Shown here in pieces: positions 21,492 through 30,354 of a stretch of 35,060 nucleotides of DNA. Origin of the DNA: Xanthomonas bonasiae. GTDB taxonomy: Bacteria; Pseudomonadota; Gammaproteobacteria; Xanthomonadales; Xanthomonadaceae. The number at the start of each line of letters is the position of its first letter. The first letter of the stretch is position 1. The position numbers and the translations under genes were made by a program. The notes under the pieces are model-generated. The model made no database searches, was not told the origin of the DNA, and saw only the letters and a list, made by a program, of their open reading frames with translations. The DNA is taken from positions 1 to 35,060 of the forward strand of contig NZ_JAFIWB010000039.1 in NCBI RefSeq assembly GCF_017163705.1, in the 5' to 3' direction.

Positions 21492-24263
21492 TCAGAACTT
21501 GTAGCGCAGGCCGAGCAGGTACTGGCGGCCGGTCTCGCTGTACTGCAACGGCAGCTGCGAGGTGGAGCCGACCCATTCGTCGGACGGTTCGTTGGTCAGG
21601 TTGATGCCTTCCAGGCTCAGCTCCAGGTGATCGTCGATCTTCCAGCTGATCGAGGCGTCCACCGTGTTGACCGCGGTCATGCCGTGCACGTCGAAGCCGG
21701 TTTCGGTGGCCGGCACCTGGGTCAGGTACTCGTCGCGGTGGGTGTAGGACACCCGCGCGCTGAGCTGCTCGCCCTGGTAGAACAGGGTGCCGTTGTACGA
21801 GTTCTTCGACAGGCCGGTCAGGTCGGTTTCCAGCGAGGCCGCACCGGTCGAGGTCAGGTACTGGATCTTCGAATCGACGTAGGTGTAGTTCAACTGCACG
21901 CCGAGGTTGCTCCACTTGCCCGGCAGGAACGCGAAGGGCTGCGTGTAATTCAACTCGACGCCCTTCAGGTCGCCGCCGGGGGTGTTGAGCGGCACGCTGA
22001 ACACGAAGTCGTCGTTGACGCTGGCACCGGTGCCGTCGAGCAGGCTGGCCGGCAGGCCGCTGGCCGAATACGGCTGGGTCACGCGGGTGGTCTGCACGAA
22101 GCTCTCGATGTCCTTGTAGAACACCGCCGCGCCCAGCATCGCGCCGTCCTGGAAGTACCACTCGAAGCCCAGGTCGGCGGTCTTGGCGCGGATCGGTTCC
22201 AGATCCGGATTGCCGCCGCTGACGGTGCGCGCGCCGCCGGACACATTGACGGTGACGCCCGGGGTCAGGCTGCCCAGACCCGGACGCGACATCACCTTGG
22301 CCGCGCCGAAGCGCACCAGGAAGTCCGGCGAGAGTTCGGCGACCAGGTTCAGCGACGGCAGCGTGTCGTTGTACTCGCGGTTGACCGTGGTCTGCACCAC
22401 TCCGGTACCGACCGTGGCATAGCCGGTGGATTCCTGCTTGGTCTTGACGTAACGCACGCCGAGGTTGCCGTTGACCGGCACCGAGCCGATGTCGAAGCCG
22501 AACTGGCCCATCAACCAGGCGCCGCGGTCCTTCTCTTCGACGCTGCGCGTGTTCACCGCACGCTCGGCCAGGGCGAAGGTGCCGGTGCCGCTGTAGATGT
22601 CCAGCGCATTGGCCACCGCATCGAGGTCCGGCACCACCCAGCTGCCCGGGCTGCCGCTGACGCCGCCGAGATTGGCCAGCTCGGTCATGTTGACCGGCAC
22701 GATGCGGGTGCCGCCGGCGAAGGTGGGGACCGACACTTCCGAGGCGCGACGCAGTTCCTTGGTCTTGAACGTGTAGTCCTTGGCCAGCACGCCGCCGCGC
22801 AGGCTGAAGCCCGGGCCCAGGGTCCACTCGAAGTTCAGGCTGCCGGTGTCGAAGGTGTTTTCTACGTACTGCGGACGCAGGCGGATTTCCGCCAGGGTCC
22901 AGCCGCTGCCGTCGGTGGGATCGACACCGTAGTTGAAGACCGGCGAACGGCTGTTGCCGCGGTAGTCGTACGAATAACCATCGACGTTGAGCTTGTCCAT
23001 GATGATCGTGGTCTGGATCGGGTTCTCGTGCTTGGAGCTGGAGGTACCGATCTGGCCGTCGATCTTGAACGAATCGCTGAACTTGTGCTCGCCGTTGAGG
23101 GTGAGCTGCTTGAACACGGTATTCCACTCGTCGTAGCGCTGCTCGGAGCGGATGTCGACGTCGTCGAACTCGCCGTACAGCAAGGCGCCGGTGTTCGGAT
23201 CGATGTAGCCGTTCTTGACGATGGTCTGCGGCTTGCCGCCCTGCGAGGCGCCACGGCTGAAGGAGATCGCCTCGATGTACTTCTCGGTGCGCTTGGCGTC
23301 GATCTTGGAGTACAGGCCGTCCAGCGAGAACTCGGTGTTCTTGCTCGGCTTCCACTGCAGCGAGCCGGTCACGCCGGTGCGCTTCTGCTCGTGCTCCATC
23401 AGCGTGTAGCGCGGGAAACGCGGGTGGAACACGTCGGCGCTGCGCGCGGCGGCGAACGGCGAGGCGGCGCTGAAGTTGCCGTTGCTCGGGCCGTTGGCCC
23501 AGCGCCCGCTGTTGCTGCCTTCTTCCAGGATCTGCCGCTCCGAGTACGCCACCGACAGCAATGCGCCGAAGGTGCCGTCGGCCCAGGTGTTGGCGATCAG
23601 CCCGGCCACGCGCGGGTCGGCCTTGTCGGACATGTCGTTGTAGCCGGCCTGGCCGTTGAGGGCCAGGGTGAAGCCGTCGTAGTCGAACGGGCGCGCGGTC
23701 TTCAGGTCCACGGTGGCGCCGAGCGAGCCTTCCTCGACGTCGGCCGAGGCGGTCTTGCGCACCACCAGCTGGGTGAACAGGTCCGAGGCGAACACGTTGA
23801 AGTCGAAGCCGCGACTGCGGTTGGAGCCGCCGGACTGGTCGGAGCCGCCGACCGTGGTCAGCGCTTCCATGCCGTTGACCCGCACGCGGGTGAAGTCCGG
23901 GCCCAGGCCGCGCACCGAGATGCTGCGGCCTTCGCCGGCATCGCGGGTGATGACCACGCCGGGGATGCGCTGCAGCGATTCGGCCAGGTTGAGGTCGGGG
24001 AAGTCGGCGATGTCCTCGGCCACGATGGCGTCGACCATGCCGGTCTCGCCACGCTTGAGGTCCAGCGCCTTCTCCACGCTGGCGCGGTAGCCGGTGACGG
24101 TGACCGTGTCGAGCTGGGTGGCCGGCTCGGTGGAGCCGGTGGCGGGCGCAGGATCCTGCGCGGGAACGTCCTGCGCCTGAACCACGCCGGCCTGCAGAGC
24201 CAGACCGATCGAGAATGCGAGCAAGGTAACCGGTGTCTTCCGGCGTTCGGTACGAGATTGCAT
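21492..24263 (-). CDS. TonB-dependent receptor, probable oligosaccharide importer
   Basis: A protein of 923 residues. The start at 24263 is preceded by AGGGGAGGAC, an excellent ribosome site. Signal peptide TPVTLLAFSIGLALQAGVVQA, cleavage before QDVPA. The TonB box region LDTVTVTGYRASVEKALDLKR and plug motifs (IVAEDIADFPDLNLAESLQRI, GRSISVRGLGPDFTRVRVNGM) are those of the long TonB-dependent receptors common in Xanthomonas and Caulobacter, many of which take up plant glycans. The barrel ends with GRQYLLGLRYKF, the terminal Phe needed for assembly. It is in the same direction as the LamG gene and likely delivers its products to the periplasm. A TGACACCG motif overlaps a TTGACC box in the upstream region. 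Confidence 0.94.
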   Translation of the reverse strand: MQSRTERRKTPVTLLAFSIGLALQAGVVQAQDVPAQDPAPATGSTEPATQLDTVTVTGYRASVEKALDLKRGETGMVDAIVAEDIADFPDLNLAESLQRIPGVVITRDAGEGRSISVRGLGPDFTRVRVNGMEALTTVGGSDQSGGSNRSRGFDFNVFASDLFTQLVVRKTASADVEEGSLGATVDLKTARPFDYDGFTLALNGQAGYNDMSDKADPRVAGLIANTWADGTFGALLSVAYSERQILEEGSNSGRWANGPSNGNFSAASPFAAARSADVFHPRFPRYTLMEHEQKRTGVTGSLQWKPSKNTEFSLDGLYSKIDAKRTEKYIEAISFSRGASQGGKPQTIVKNGYIDPNTGALLYGEFDDVDIRSEQRYDEWNTVFKQLTLNGEHKFSDSFKIDGQIGTSSSKHENPIQTTIIMDKLNVDGYSYDYRGNSRSPVFNYGVDPTDGSGWTLAEIRLRPQYVENTFDTGSLNFEWTLGPGFSLRGGVLAKDYTFKTKELRRASEVSVPTFAGGTRIVPVNMTELANLGGVSGSPGSWVVPDLDAVANALDIYSGTGTFALAERAVNTRSVEEKDRGAWLMGQFGFDIGSVPVNGNLGVRYVKTKQESTGYATVGTGVVQTTVNREYNDTLPSLNLVAELSPDFLVRFGAAKVMSRPGLGSLTPGVTVNVSGGARTVSGGNPDLEPIRAKTADLGFEWYFQDGAMLGAAVFYKDIESFVQTTRVTQPYSASGLPASLLDGTGASVNDDFVFSVPLNTPGGDLKGVELNYTQPFAFLPGKWSNLGVQLNYTYVDSKIQYLTSTGAASLETDLTGLSKNSYNGTLFYQGEQLSARVSYTHRDEYLTQVPATETGFDVHGMTAVNTVDASISWKIDDHLELSLEGINLTNEPSDEWVGSTSQLPLQYSETGRQYLLGLRYKF

Positions 24264-24320
24264 GTCCTCCCCTCCCAAGGGTTACATGAACTGCGTGATA
24301 TTTCGGGCTGTTGCCGCGGA

Positions 24321-24335
24321 TGACACCGCTGGTCA
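24321..24335. promoter_or_regulatory. Candidate operator, TGACACCG motif 1
   Basis: TGACACCGCTGGTCA has TGAC/GTCA half-sites and overlaps a minus-strand TTGACC box upstream of the receptor gene. The first half recurs at 24477-24491. A LacI- or GntR-type regulator would fit, but none is encoded nearby. Confidence 0.4.
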
Positions 24336-24476
24336 AAACCGACGTTAACAGTTGCGAAACATTGCGGCATCTTGCAGCGCAACAGAAAATCCGGCGAATT
24401 TGCAGGCTTTCGGCACAAAGCCTTGCCTGGCTTGGCGCGGCCGCTGCGACCGCTCGGCATAGGTCGCCGCAAAAAA

Positions 24477-24491
24477 TGACACCGATAGCCA
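24477..24491. promoter_or_regulatory. Candidate operator, TGACACCG motif 2
   Basis: TGACACCGATAGCCA, second copy of the 8-base motif, 72 bases upstream of the kdgK-like start. The rest of 24264-24562 holds only the divergent promoters. Confidence 0.3.
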
Positions 24492-24562
24492 ATGGACTTG
24501 GCCGGGGCCGCCGTTCCCGGCATGCTGGGCCCCCTCTTCGACCGATCAGGATCTTCCCTGCC

Positions 24563-25585
24563 ATGACCGCCTCCCGCATCGTCTGCTTCGGCGAACTGTT
24601 GCTGCGCCTCGGCGCCCCTGGCCACGAACGCCTGCTGCAATCGCCGCGACTGGACGTGCATGTCGGCGGCGCCGAGGCCAACGTCGGCGTGTCGCTGGCG
24701 CATTTCGGCCACGACGTGGCGATGGTCAGCGTGCTGCCGGACAACCCGTTGGGCGAAGCGGCCGCCGGCGAATTGCGCCGGCACGGCGTGGATACCCGCG
24801 GCGTGCGCTTCGTGCCCGGGCGCATGGGCCTGTATTTCCTGACCACCGGCGCCGGGCACCGCCCCAGCGAGGTCACCTACGACCGCGCCGGCTCGGCCTT
24901 CGCGCAGGCAGAAGCGGACGCCTACGATTGGCCGGCGCTGCTGCAGGGTGCGGACTGGCTGCACCTGTCCGGGGTGACCCCGGCGCTGGGCGAACGCGGC
25001 GCGGCCGCGGCGCTGGCGGCGGCGCGCAGCGCGCGCGCGCTCGGCGTGCGCGTGTCGTTCGACGGCAACTACCGGCCCAAGCTGTGGGAGGCCTGGAACG
25101 GCGACGCGCCGGGCATCCTGCGCCAACTGCTGGCGCAGGCCGACGTGCTGTTCGCCGACTACCGCGACCTGGGCGTGGTGCTCGGCCACCAGTATCCGCA
25201 GGACAGCGCGCAGGCGCGGGTGGAAGCGGGCGCGCGCGACGCCTTCGCTGCGTTCCCGCAGCTGCAGGCGATGGCCTGCACCCAGCGCGTGGCGCACAGC
25301 GTGGACCACCACAGCCTGGGCGCGATGCTGCTGCGCCGCGACGGCCGCGTGGCGCAGGCGCCGAGCGAGGAGCTGACCGGCATCGTCGACCGCATCGGCG
25401 GCGGCGATGCGTTCGCCGCGGGCGTGCTGCACGGCCTGAGCCAGGGCTGGGACGACACCGCCACGATCCGCTTCGGCCTGGCCGCCGGCTGCCTGAAGCA
25501 CTCGGTGCCGGGCGATTTCCATCCGCTGGGCGAAGCCGATGTGCAGGCTTGCGTGGGGACGTCGCGGTTCGATGTGAAGCGGTGA
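24563..25585 (+). CDS. kdgK: 2-dehydro-3-deoxygluconokinase (KDG kinase), PfkB family
   Basis: A protein of 340 residues. It phosphorylates 2-keto-3-deoxygluconate to KDPG in the cytosol, feeding the Entner-Doudoroff aldolase. The PfkB N-terminal signature is present (VHVGGAEANVGVSLAHFG, about residues 33-49). So are the ATP and anion-hole motif near the C-terminus with catalytic Asp282 (DRIGGGDAFAAGVLHGL) and SFDGNYRPKLW, a KDG-kinase-type substrate segment. KDG arises from breakdown of pectin, alginate and other uronates, which agrees with the divergent receptor and LamG protein. No KDPG aldolase lies in the window. It is followed by G-rich repeats and REP elements with no clear terminator. 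Confidence 0.88.
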   Translation: MTASRIVCFGELLLRLGAPGHERLLQSPRLDVHVGGAEANVGVSLAHFGHDVAMVSVLPDNPLGEAAAGELRRHGVDTRGVRFVPGRMGLYFLTTGAGHRPSEVTYDRAGSAFAQAEADAYDWPALLQGADWLHLSGVTPALGERGAAAALAAARSARALGVRVSFDGNYRPKLWEAWNGDAPGILRQLLAQADVLFADYRDLGVVLGHQYPQDSAQARVEAGARDAFAAFPQLQAMACTQRVAHSVDHHSLGAMLLRRDGRVAQAPSEELTGIVDRIGGGDAFAAGVLHGLSQGWDDTATIRFGLAAGCLKHSVPGDFHPLGEADVQACVGTSRFDVKR

Positions 25586-26305
25586 GGGGCTGGGATTGGG
25601 GAGTGGGGATTGGGGATTCGTAAGAGCGTTGGCTGCGGCGTTTTTGCGTGTGGGTTGGCGTTGCTGGCCATTCGTTTTTCTGTCGCGGCTGAAGCCGCTC
25701 CTACAGGGGCGGCGCGCACGGTTCTTTTGTAGGAGCGGCTTCAGCCGCGACAGGAAAATGAGGCGGTCGCGATGCCAGGCCCCCATGGGAATCGCGACAT
25801 CGACGCCACCACGAATCCCCAATCCCCCATCCCCAATCCCGGCCTTTGCAGAAGCGGCTTCACCCGCAAGCTGCGACACGCTTCAGCCGCCGGGCGGCGT
25901 CCATTGAGGCGTGGTGCGGACCTTCCTGCAGTGCTCGGCACCGCGGCGGCTCTGGTTTCCCGCGTCGCGACTGAAGTCGCTCCCACAGTGGCGACCTGCA
26001 CCATCTCCGCGGCGGCCAGCGGCGCTCCTTGTGGGAGCGACTTCAGTCGCGACGCAGGACGCCATCGAACGCGCCGGGCTCCAGGCCTCGGCCGGACCTT
26101 CGATCCGATGCGCGCCGCGGTAGTTTCATCGGTCCGGTCGCGGCTGAAGCCGCTCCTACAGAAGCGCGCATCTCCCCCTGTAGGAGCGGCTTCAGCCGCG
26201 ACAGACACCCAACGCAAAACGGCCGGCATCGCTGCCGGCCGCCTCTCCAATCCCGAATCCCGGCTCTTCCAATCCCGAATCCCGAATCCCCAATCCCGGC
26301 TGTTC
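25586..26305. repeat. Intergenic cluster of REP palindromes and G-rich heptad repeats
   Basis: No gene is visible here. REP pairs lie at 25681-25753 (GTCGCGGCTGAAGCC type, inverted), 25964-26053 (GTCGCGACTGAAGTC type, inverted) and 26137-26203 (first type, inverted); a decayed single arm lies near 25849-25865. GGGATTGGGGATT-type repeats lie at about 25592-25618 (plus strand) and as their complement at about 25813-25845 and 26245-26305. Each inverted REP pair can form a long stem-loop; the G-runs could form quadruplexes. Confidence 0.85.
26217..26243 (-). terminator. Intrinsic terminator of fabV
   Basis: On the minus strand GGCCGGCA, GCGA loop, TGCCGGCC, then GTTTTGCG. The perfect 8-bp GC stem and short T-run lie about 60 bases after the fabV stop. 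Confidence 0.65.
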
Positions 26306-27511
26306 CTACAGCTCGATGCAATCGAACTTCACATCCGGATCGACCTCGGCGTCGTAGTCCACGTCCTTGCGCTCGAAGCCGAACAGCTTGAGGAATTCGT
26401 GCTTGTAGCCGGCGTAGTCGGTGAGCTGGAACAGGTTCTCGGTGGTGACCTGCGGCCACAGCGCCTTGCACGCGTCCTGCACGTCGTCGCGCAGTTCCCA
26501 GTCGTCCAGGCGCAGGCGGTTCTGCTCGTCGGTGGCCGGCGCCTGGCCGTCTGCGCGGTACATGCGCTCGCGGAACAGGCGGTCGAGCTGGTCGATGGTG
26601 CCTTCGTGCAGGCCCTTTTCCTTCATGATCTTGTAGACCATGGAGATGTACAGCGGCATCACCGGGATCGCCGCGCTGGCCTGGGTCACCACCGACTTGA
26701 GCACCGCCACGTTGGCGCTGCCGCCGCTTTGCTGCAGGCGCGCGTGCAGGCGCTGCGCGGTCTGGTCCAGGTCCACCTTGGCCTTGCCCAGCGCGCCGTG
26801 CCAGTAGATCGGCCAGGTGATCTCGGTGCCGATGTAGCTGAAGGCCACGCTGCGCGCGCCCGGCGCGAGCACGCCGGCGGCAGCCAGCGCGTCGATCCAC
26901 AGTTCCCAGTCCTGGCCGCCCATCACGGTGACGGTGTCTTCGATCTCCTGCTCGGTGGCCGGCTCGATCGAGGCCTCGATGATCGCGTCCTTGTTGGTGT
27001 CGATCGCGGTGGCGGTGTAGGTCTGGCCGATCGGCTTGAGCGCCGAGCGCTTCACTTCGCCCGTGCCGGGCAGCTTGCGCACCGGCGAGGCCAGCGAATA
27101 CACGACGAGATCGACCTGGCCGCCCATCTCGGTCTTGATCAGTTCGATCACCTGCGCGCGCGCTTCGTCGGAGAAGGCGTCGCCGTTGATCGACTTGCTG
27201 TACAGGCCCTGCGCCTTGGCGAATTTGTCGAACGCGGCCGAGTTGTACCAGCCGGCGGTGCCGGCCTTCTTGTCGCTGCCCGGCTTTTCGAAGAACACGC
27301 CCAGCGTGTCGGCGCCGAAGCCGAACGCGGCGGTGATGCGCGAGGCCAGGCCGTAGCCGCTGGAGGCGCCGATCACCAGCACCTTCTTTGGCCCATCGCT
27401 GCGCACGCCGCGCGCACGCGTGGCCTCGATCTGTTCGAACACGTTGCGCTCGCAGCCGAGCGGATGCGTGGTGGTGCAGATGAAACCGCGAACTTTCGGG
27501 TGGATGATCAA
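26306..27511 (-). CDS. fabV: FabV-type trans-2-enoyl-ACP reductase (NADH)
   Basis: A protein of 401 residues, the last step of each fatty-acid elongation cycle (enoyl-ACP to acyl-ACP, NADH-dependent, cytosolic). It belongs to the short-chain dehydrogenase-like family of triclosan-tolerant FabV enzymes known from Xanthomonas, Burkholderia and Vibrio. The sequence from [20 protein letters not shown] on is diagnostic. The nucleotide-binding motif [15 protein letters not shown] is at about 44-58, [10 protein letters not shown] follows, and the catalytic Tyr236-x8-Lys245 lies in [13 protein letters not shown]. The start is a TTG at 27511, preceded by GAGGACACCACG. No ATG gives the conserved N-terminus, and in-frame sequence upstream runs into a REP element. 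It is monocistronic with its own terminator. Confidence 0.96.
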   Translation of the reverse strand: MIIHPKVRGFICTTTHPLGCERNVFEQIEATRARGVRSDGPKKVLVIGASSGYGLASRITAAFGFGADTLGVFFEKPGSDKKAGTAGWYNSAAFDKFAKAQGLYSKSINGDAFSDEARAQVIELIKTEMGGQVDLVVYSLASPVRKLPGTGEVKRSALKPIGQTYTATAIDTNKDAIIEASIEPATEQEIEDTVTVMGGQDWELWIDALAAAGVLAPGARSVAFSYIGTEITWPIYWHGALGKAKVDLDQTAQRLHARLQQSGGSANVAVLKSVVTQASAAIPVMPLYISMVYKIMKEKGLHEGTIDQLDRLFRERMYRADGQAPATDEQNRLRLDDWELRDDVQDACKALWPQVTTENLFQLTDYAGYKHEFLKLFGFERKDVDYDAEVDPDVKFDCIEL

Positions 27512-27714
27512 CGTGGTGTCCTCTCGGCAAGATGCCCCGCGGCATCTTAATGTCTGCGCGGCGCGCGCAGAAGGGCCGGGTGCAGCAGACGGCATGGTAT
27601 GGAGGTGTGATGCGGCGGCGGTGCCGGTGCATGCCTGCGACGAGGCGCAGGGCTGGCTGGAGTTGGCGGTGCGTGTCGCGCGGTGGGCCGGCTTGAATGC
27701 GTTCGTTTGGTCTG

Positions 27715-27808
27715 TGTCGCGGCTGAAGCCGCTCCTACAGTGGCGACAGAAGCCGCGGTGTGCTCGCGGCACGCACCGCATCGTGTAGGAGCGGCTTCAG
27801 CCGCGACC
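27715..27808. repeat. Inverted REP pair between the response-regulator gene and fabV
   Basis: TGTCGCGGCTGAAGCCGCTC at 27715-27734 and its complement at 27786-27808, separated by about 50 bases, form a long stem-loop. It lies just after the end of the minus-strand response-regulator gene (27824) and about 200 bases upstream of the fabV start, so it may serve as terminator for the former. Otherwise 27512-27823 shows no gene; it must hold the fabV promoter. Confidence 0.85.
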
Positions 27809-27823
27809 GGCATCCACAGCCGC

Positions 27824-28456
27824 TCAGATGATCCGCAGCGTGATCGCCTTGAGCACCGCGCGCGTGCGGTCGCGGGTGCCGAGCTTGTCCAGGATCGTGG
27901 AGACGTAATTCTTCACCGTGCCCTCGGCCAGGAACAGGCTGCGCGCGATCTCCTTGTTCGAATAGCCGCCGGCGAGCAGGCGCAGGATCGCCACTTCGCG
28001 TTCGTTGAAGGTGTCGCGCGGCGCGTCCTCGTCGCGGTAGCGGTAGCGCGCGCGGACCGGGTCGGTGCTGACCGGCTGCAGCAGGGTCTCGCCCGCGGCC
28101 ACGCGCACGATCGCATCGCGCAGGTCCTCCGGTGCGGCGTCCTTGAGCAGGAAGCCCTGCGCGCCGGCGTCGGTGGCGCGCAGCAGCAGGTCGGCGTCGT
28201 CGAAGGTGGTCAGCAGCAGCACCGGGGTGGCGTCGCCGCGCGCGCGCAGCCGTTGCAGCGCCTGGATGCCGTCCAGGCCGGGCATGCGGATGTCGCTGAG
28301 CACCACGTCCACCGGCGTGGCCGCCAGCGCGGCCAGCAGCGCTTCGCCGTCGTCGGCCTCGCAGGCCACGACGATGCCCTGGGTCTGCAGCAATGCGCGC
28401 AGGCCGGCGCGCACCAGGATCTGGTCGTCGGCCAGGGCGATGCGCAAGGCGCTCAC
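27824..28456 (-). CDS. NarL/FixJ-family response regulator
   Basis: A protein of 210 residues. The receiver domain (1-120) has the acidic pair D10-D11 (ALADDQ), phospho-acceptor Asp55 (VVLSDIRMPG), the T in LLLTTFDD and the Lys in GFLLKDA. The LuxR-type helix-turn-helix follows at about 145-205 (FNEREVAILRLLAGGYSNKEIARSLFLAEGTVKNYVSTILDKLGTRDR). The start codon is GTG and overlaps the stop of the kinase gene by four bases (GTGA), so kinase and regulator are translated together. It should be a DNA-binding transcription factor. Its targets are unknown, but the divergent membrane-protein genes at 29763-30810 are candidates by position. Confidence 0.93.
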   Translation of the reverse strand: MSALRIALADDQILVRAGLRALLQTQGIVVACEADDGEALLAALAATPVDVVLSDIRMPGLDGIQALQRLRARGDATPVLLLTTFDDADLLLRATDAGAQGFLLKDAAPEDLRDAIVRVAAGETLLQPVSTDPVRARYRYRDEDAPRDTFNEREVAILRLLAGGYSNKEIARSLFLAEGTVKNYVSTILDKLGTRDRTRAVLKAITLRII

Positions 28457-29553
28457 AGCGGCAGCCGCGCGGTCAGTTGCATGCCGCCCAGCGGCGTGCG
28501 GCCCAGCTCGAGCCGGCCGCGCAACGCGGCCAGGCGCTCGCGCATGCCGGCGATGCCATTGCCTTCCTGGATACGCTCGGCACGGCGGCCGTCGTCCTCG
28601 ATGTCCACGCGCAATTGCCCATCCTCATGATGCAGACGTATCTGTACCTCATCGGCATCGGCATGCCGGGCGGCGTTGGTCAGCGCTTCCTGCACCAGCC
28701 GCAGCAGGGCCTCGGCCAGCTGCGGATCGGTGATGCGCACGTCCGGTGCGATCTGCAGCCGCAATTGCGGCCGCGGGAACGGCGCGGCCAGCGCGCGCAG
28801 CGCGGTCTCCAGATCCAGGCCGCGGTCGTCGCGCAGCGACTGCACCACGTTGCGGATATCGGCCAGCAGCTCGCCGGACAGGCGCTCGACCACGCCGAGT
28901 TCCTCGCGCCGCGCCAGGTCCGGATCGGCCAGCAGCAGGCGCAGGTTGATCCGCATCGCGGTCAGCTTGTGCCCGGCCACGTCGTGCAGCTCGCGCGCCA
29001 GGCGCAGGCGTTCGGCATCGCGCGCGCTGTCGGCCAGCAGCGCGCGCGTGGCCAGCAGGTCGGCGTTGACCCGGGCCAGCGCTTCGCGGGCGAGTTCGGT
29101 GGTGCGCGCGTAGTGCGCGGACAGCGTGGCGAAGGCGTGGAAGCCGGCGTAGATCAGGGTGGTCAGCAGCGCGCGCTTGAAACCGGCCGTGGACAGCAAC
29201 AGGAACGTGCCCAGGTTGACCAGCAGCGCCAGCATCAGCACCCGGCGCGGCTCCCACAGCAAGGCCACCTGCGTCACCACCACCACCAGCAGCACCGGCG
29301 CGGTGCCGACGCCCGGTTCCAGCCACACCAGGGCCAGCGCCGCGGCGGCTTGCAGCCATAGCGCGGCATCGCGCAGACGCGGGGCGGGCAGATATCGGTA
29401 GCCAAGCAACAGCAGCACGAACAGGCCGGCCACCGGCCAACGCAAGACGGCCGGCGCTTGCGGCTGCAACTGAAACGACCACAGCACGGTGGCCACGGTG
29501 GCCAGCCCGGCCAGGCGCTTGGGTTCGATCAGATCGTGCAGGAAGCGGTGCAT
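28453..29553 (-). CDS. Sensor histidine kinase, DesK/LiaS-like (HisKA_3)
   Basis: A protein of 366 residues. About five or six hydrophobic segments fill residues 14-145 (for example VAGLFVLLLLGYRYL, APVLLVVVVTQVALLW, VLMLALLVNLGTFLLL), with no large periplasmic domain, so it probably senses a membrane signal. The dimerisation box LRLARELHDVAGHKLTAMRINLRLL carries phospho-His190. The ATPase domain has the N-box LVQEALTNAARHA (Asn293), DIEDDGR and GNGIAGMRERLAAL. This is the layout of DesK, LiaS and related kinases, which watch membrane fluidity or cell-envelope stress. The start at 29553 gives the family-like MHRFLHDLIEPKR. Confidence 0.92.
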   Translation of the reverse strand: MHRFLHDLIEPKRLAGLATVATVLWSFQLQPQAPAVLRWPVAGLFVLLLLGYRYLPAPRLRDAALWLQAAAALALVWLEPGVGTAPVLLVVVVTQVALLWEPRRVLMLALLVNLGTFLLLSTAGFKRALLTTLIYAGFHAFATLSAHYARTTELAREALARVNADLLATRALLADSARDAERLRLARELHDVAGHKLTAMRINLRLLLADPDLARREELGVVERLSGELLADIRNVVQSLRDDRGLDLETALRALAAPFPRPQLRLQIAPDVRITDPQLAEALLRLVQEALTNAARHADADEVQIRLHHEDGQLRVDIEDDGRRAERIQEGNGIAGMRERLAALRGRLELGRTPLGGMQLTARLPL

Positions 29554-29762
29554 GCCGCGGATGCTGACCGCGCGGCGCGGCGCCGGCAATGGGGCCGGCG
29601 CAGAAAGTGACTTCCGGCAGGTCGGATCGATGACCAGCGGCCCCTGTCCGCGCGCGCCGACACGGCCACACTGGCGGCACGCCATGGATGACGCGGCGGC
29701 CCGTTCACCAGGCGTCCAGCGCGATGGCGTACACCGACACTGCTCCCCATGAGGAAACGACG

Positions 29763-30344
29763 ATGCACCTGACCCTGCGACATCCCGATCTGTGGTTCAC
29801 CGTGCTGGGCGTGTGCTGGGGCGTCTACGAGATGCTGCTCAGCCACCGCCGCCGCGCGGCCGATGGCGGCGCGCGCGACCAGTGCACGCTGCAGTTGCTG
29901 TGGCGCGTGCTGTACGCGGCGGTGGCGCTGGGTGTGCTGCTGGCCTTCGTCGGCGTGTGGCGCTATGCGCCGGCGCTGCAGGAGCCGGCGCGCTGGCTGG
30001 GCTGCGCACTGCTGGCCGGCGGCCTGGCGCTGCGGCTGTGGGCGATCCGGGTGCTGGCGCGCTGGTTCACGGTGGACGTGACCATCCAGGACGACCACCG
30101 GCTGATCCGCCATGGGCCGTACCGCTATCTGCGCCACCCTTCCTACACCGGCGCGCTGCTGGCGTTCTATGGACTGGCGGTCGGCCTGGGCAACGTGCTG
30201 TCGCTGCTGGTGATCGTGCTGCCGGTGACCTGGGCGTTCCTGCGCCGCATCCGTGTGGAGGAAGCCGCGCTGACCCAGGCGTTCCCGCGCGAGTACCCCG
30301 ACTACGCCGCGCACAGCTGGCGGCTGCTGCCGTTCGTCTGGTGA
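29763..30344 (+). CDS. Isoprenylcysteine carboxyl methyltransferase (ICMT)-like membrane protein
   Basis: A protein of 193 residues. GAGGAAACGACG precedes the ATG at 29763. Hydrophobic segments lie at about 8-26, 52-72, 78-96 and 138-165. The hallmark of the ICMT/PEMT family is complete: LIRHGPYRYLRHPSYTGALLAFYG followed by E-E-A-A-L-x-x-x-F-x-x-EYPDYAAH. Bacterial members methylate unknown small molecules or lipids with S-adenosylmethionine in the membrane, since protein prenylation is absent. It is followed after ten bases by a DUF2214 gene, probably in one operon, and is divergent from the kinase gene. Confidence 0.88.
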   Translation: MHLTLRHPDLWFTVLGVCWGVYEMLLSHRRRAADGGARDQCTLQLLWRVLYAAVALGVLLAFVGVWRYAPALQEPARWLGCALLAGGLALRLWAIRVLARWFTVDVTIQDDHRLIRHGPYRYLRHPSYTGALLAFYGLAVGLGNVLSLLVIVLPVTWAFLRRIRVEEAALTQAFPREYPDYAAHSWRLLPFVW

Positions 30345-30354
30345 GGGACGGCCG

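Noticed and set aside
20361..24323. Plus-strand open frame of about 1320 codons across the LamG gene and second receptor
   Set aside because: It runs antisense through two genes with clear domains and across their intergenic region. Its composition is shadow-like, without motifs or a ribosome site.
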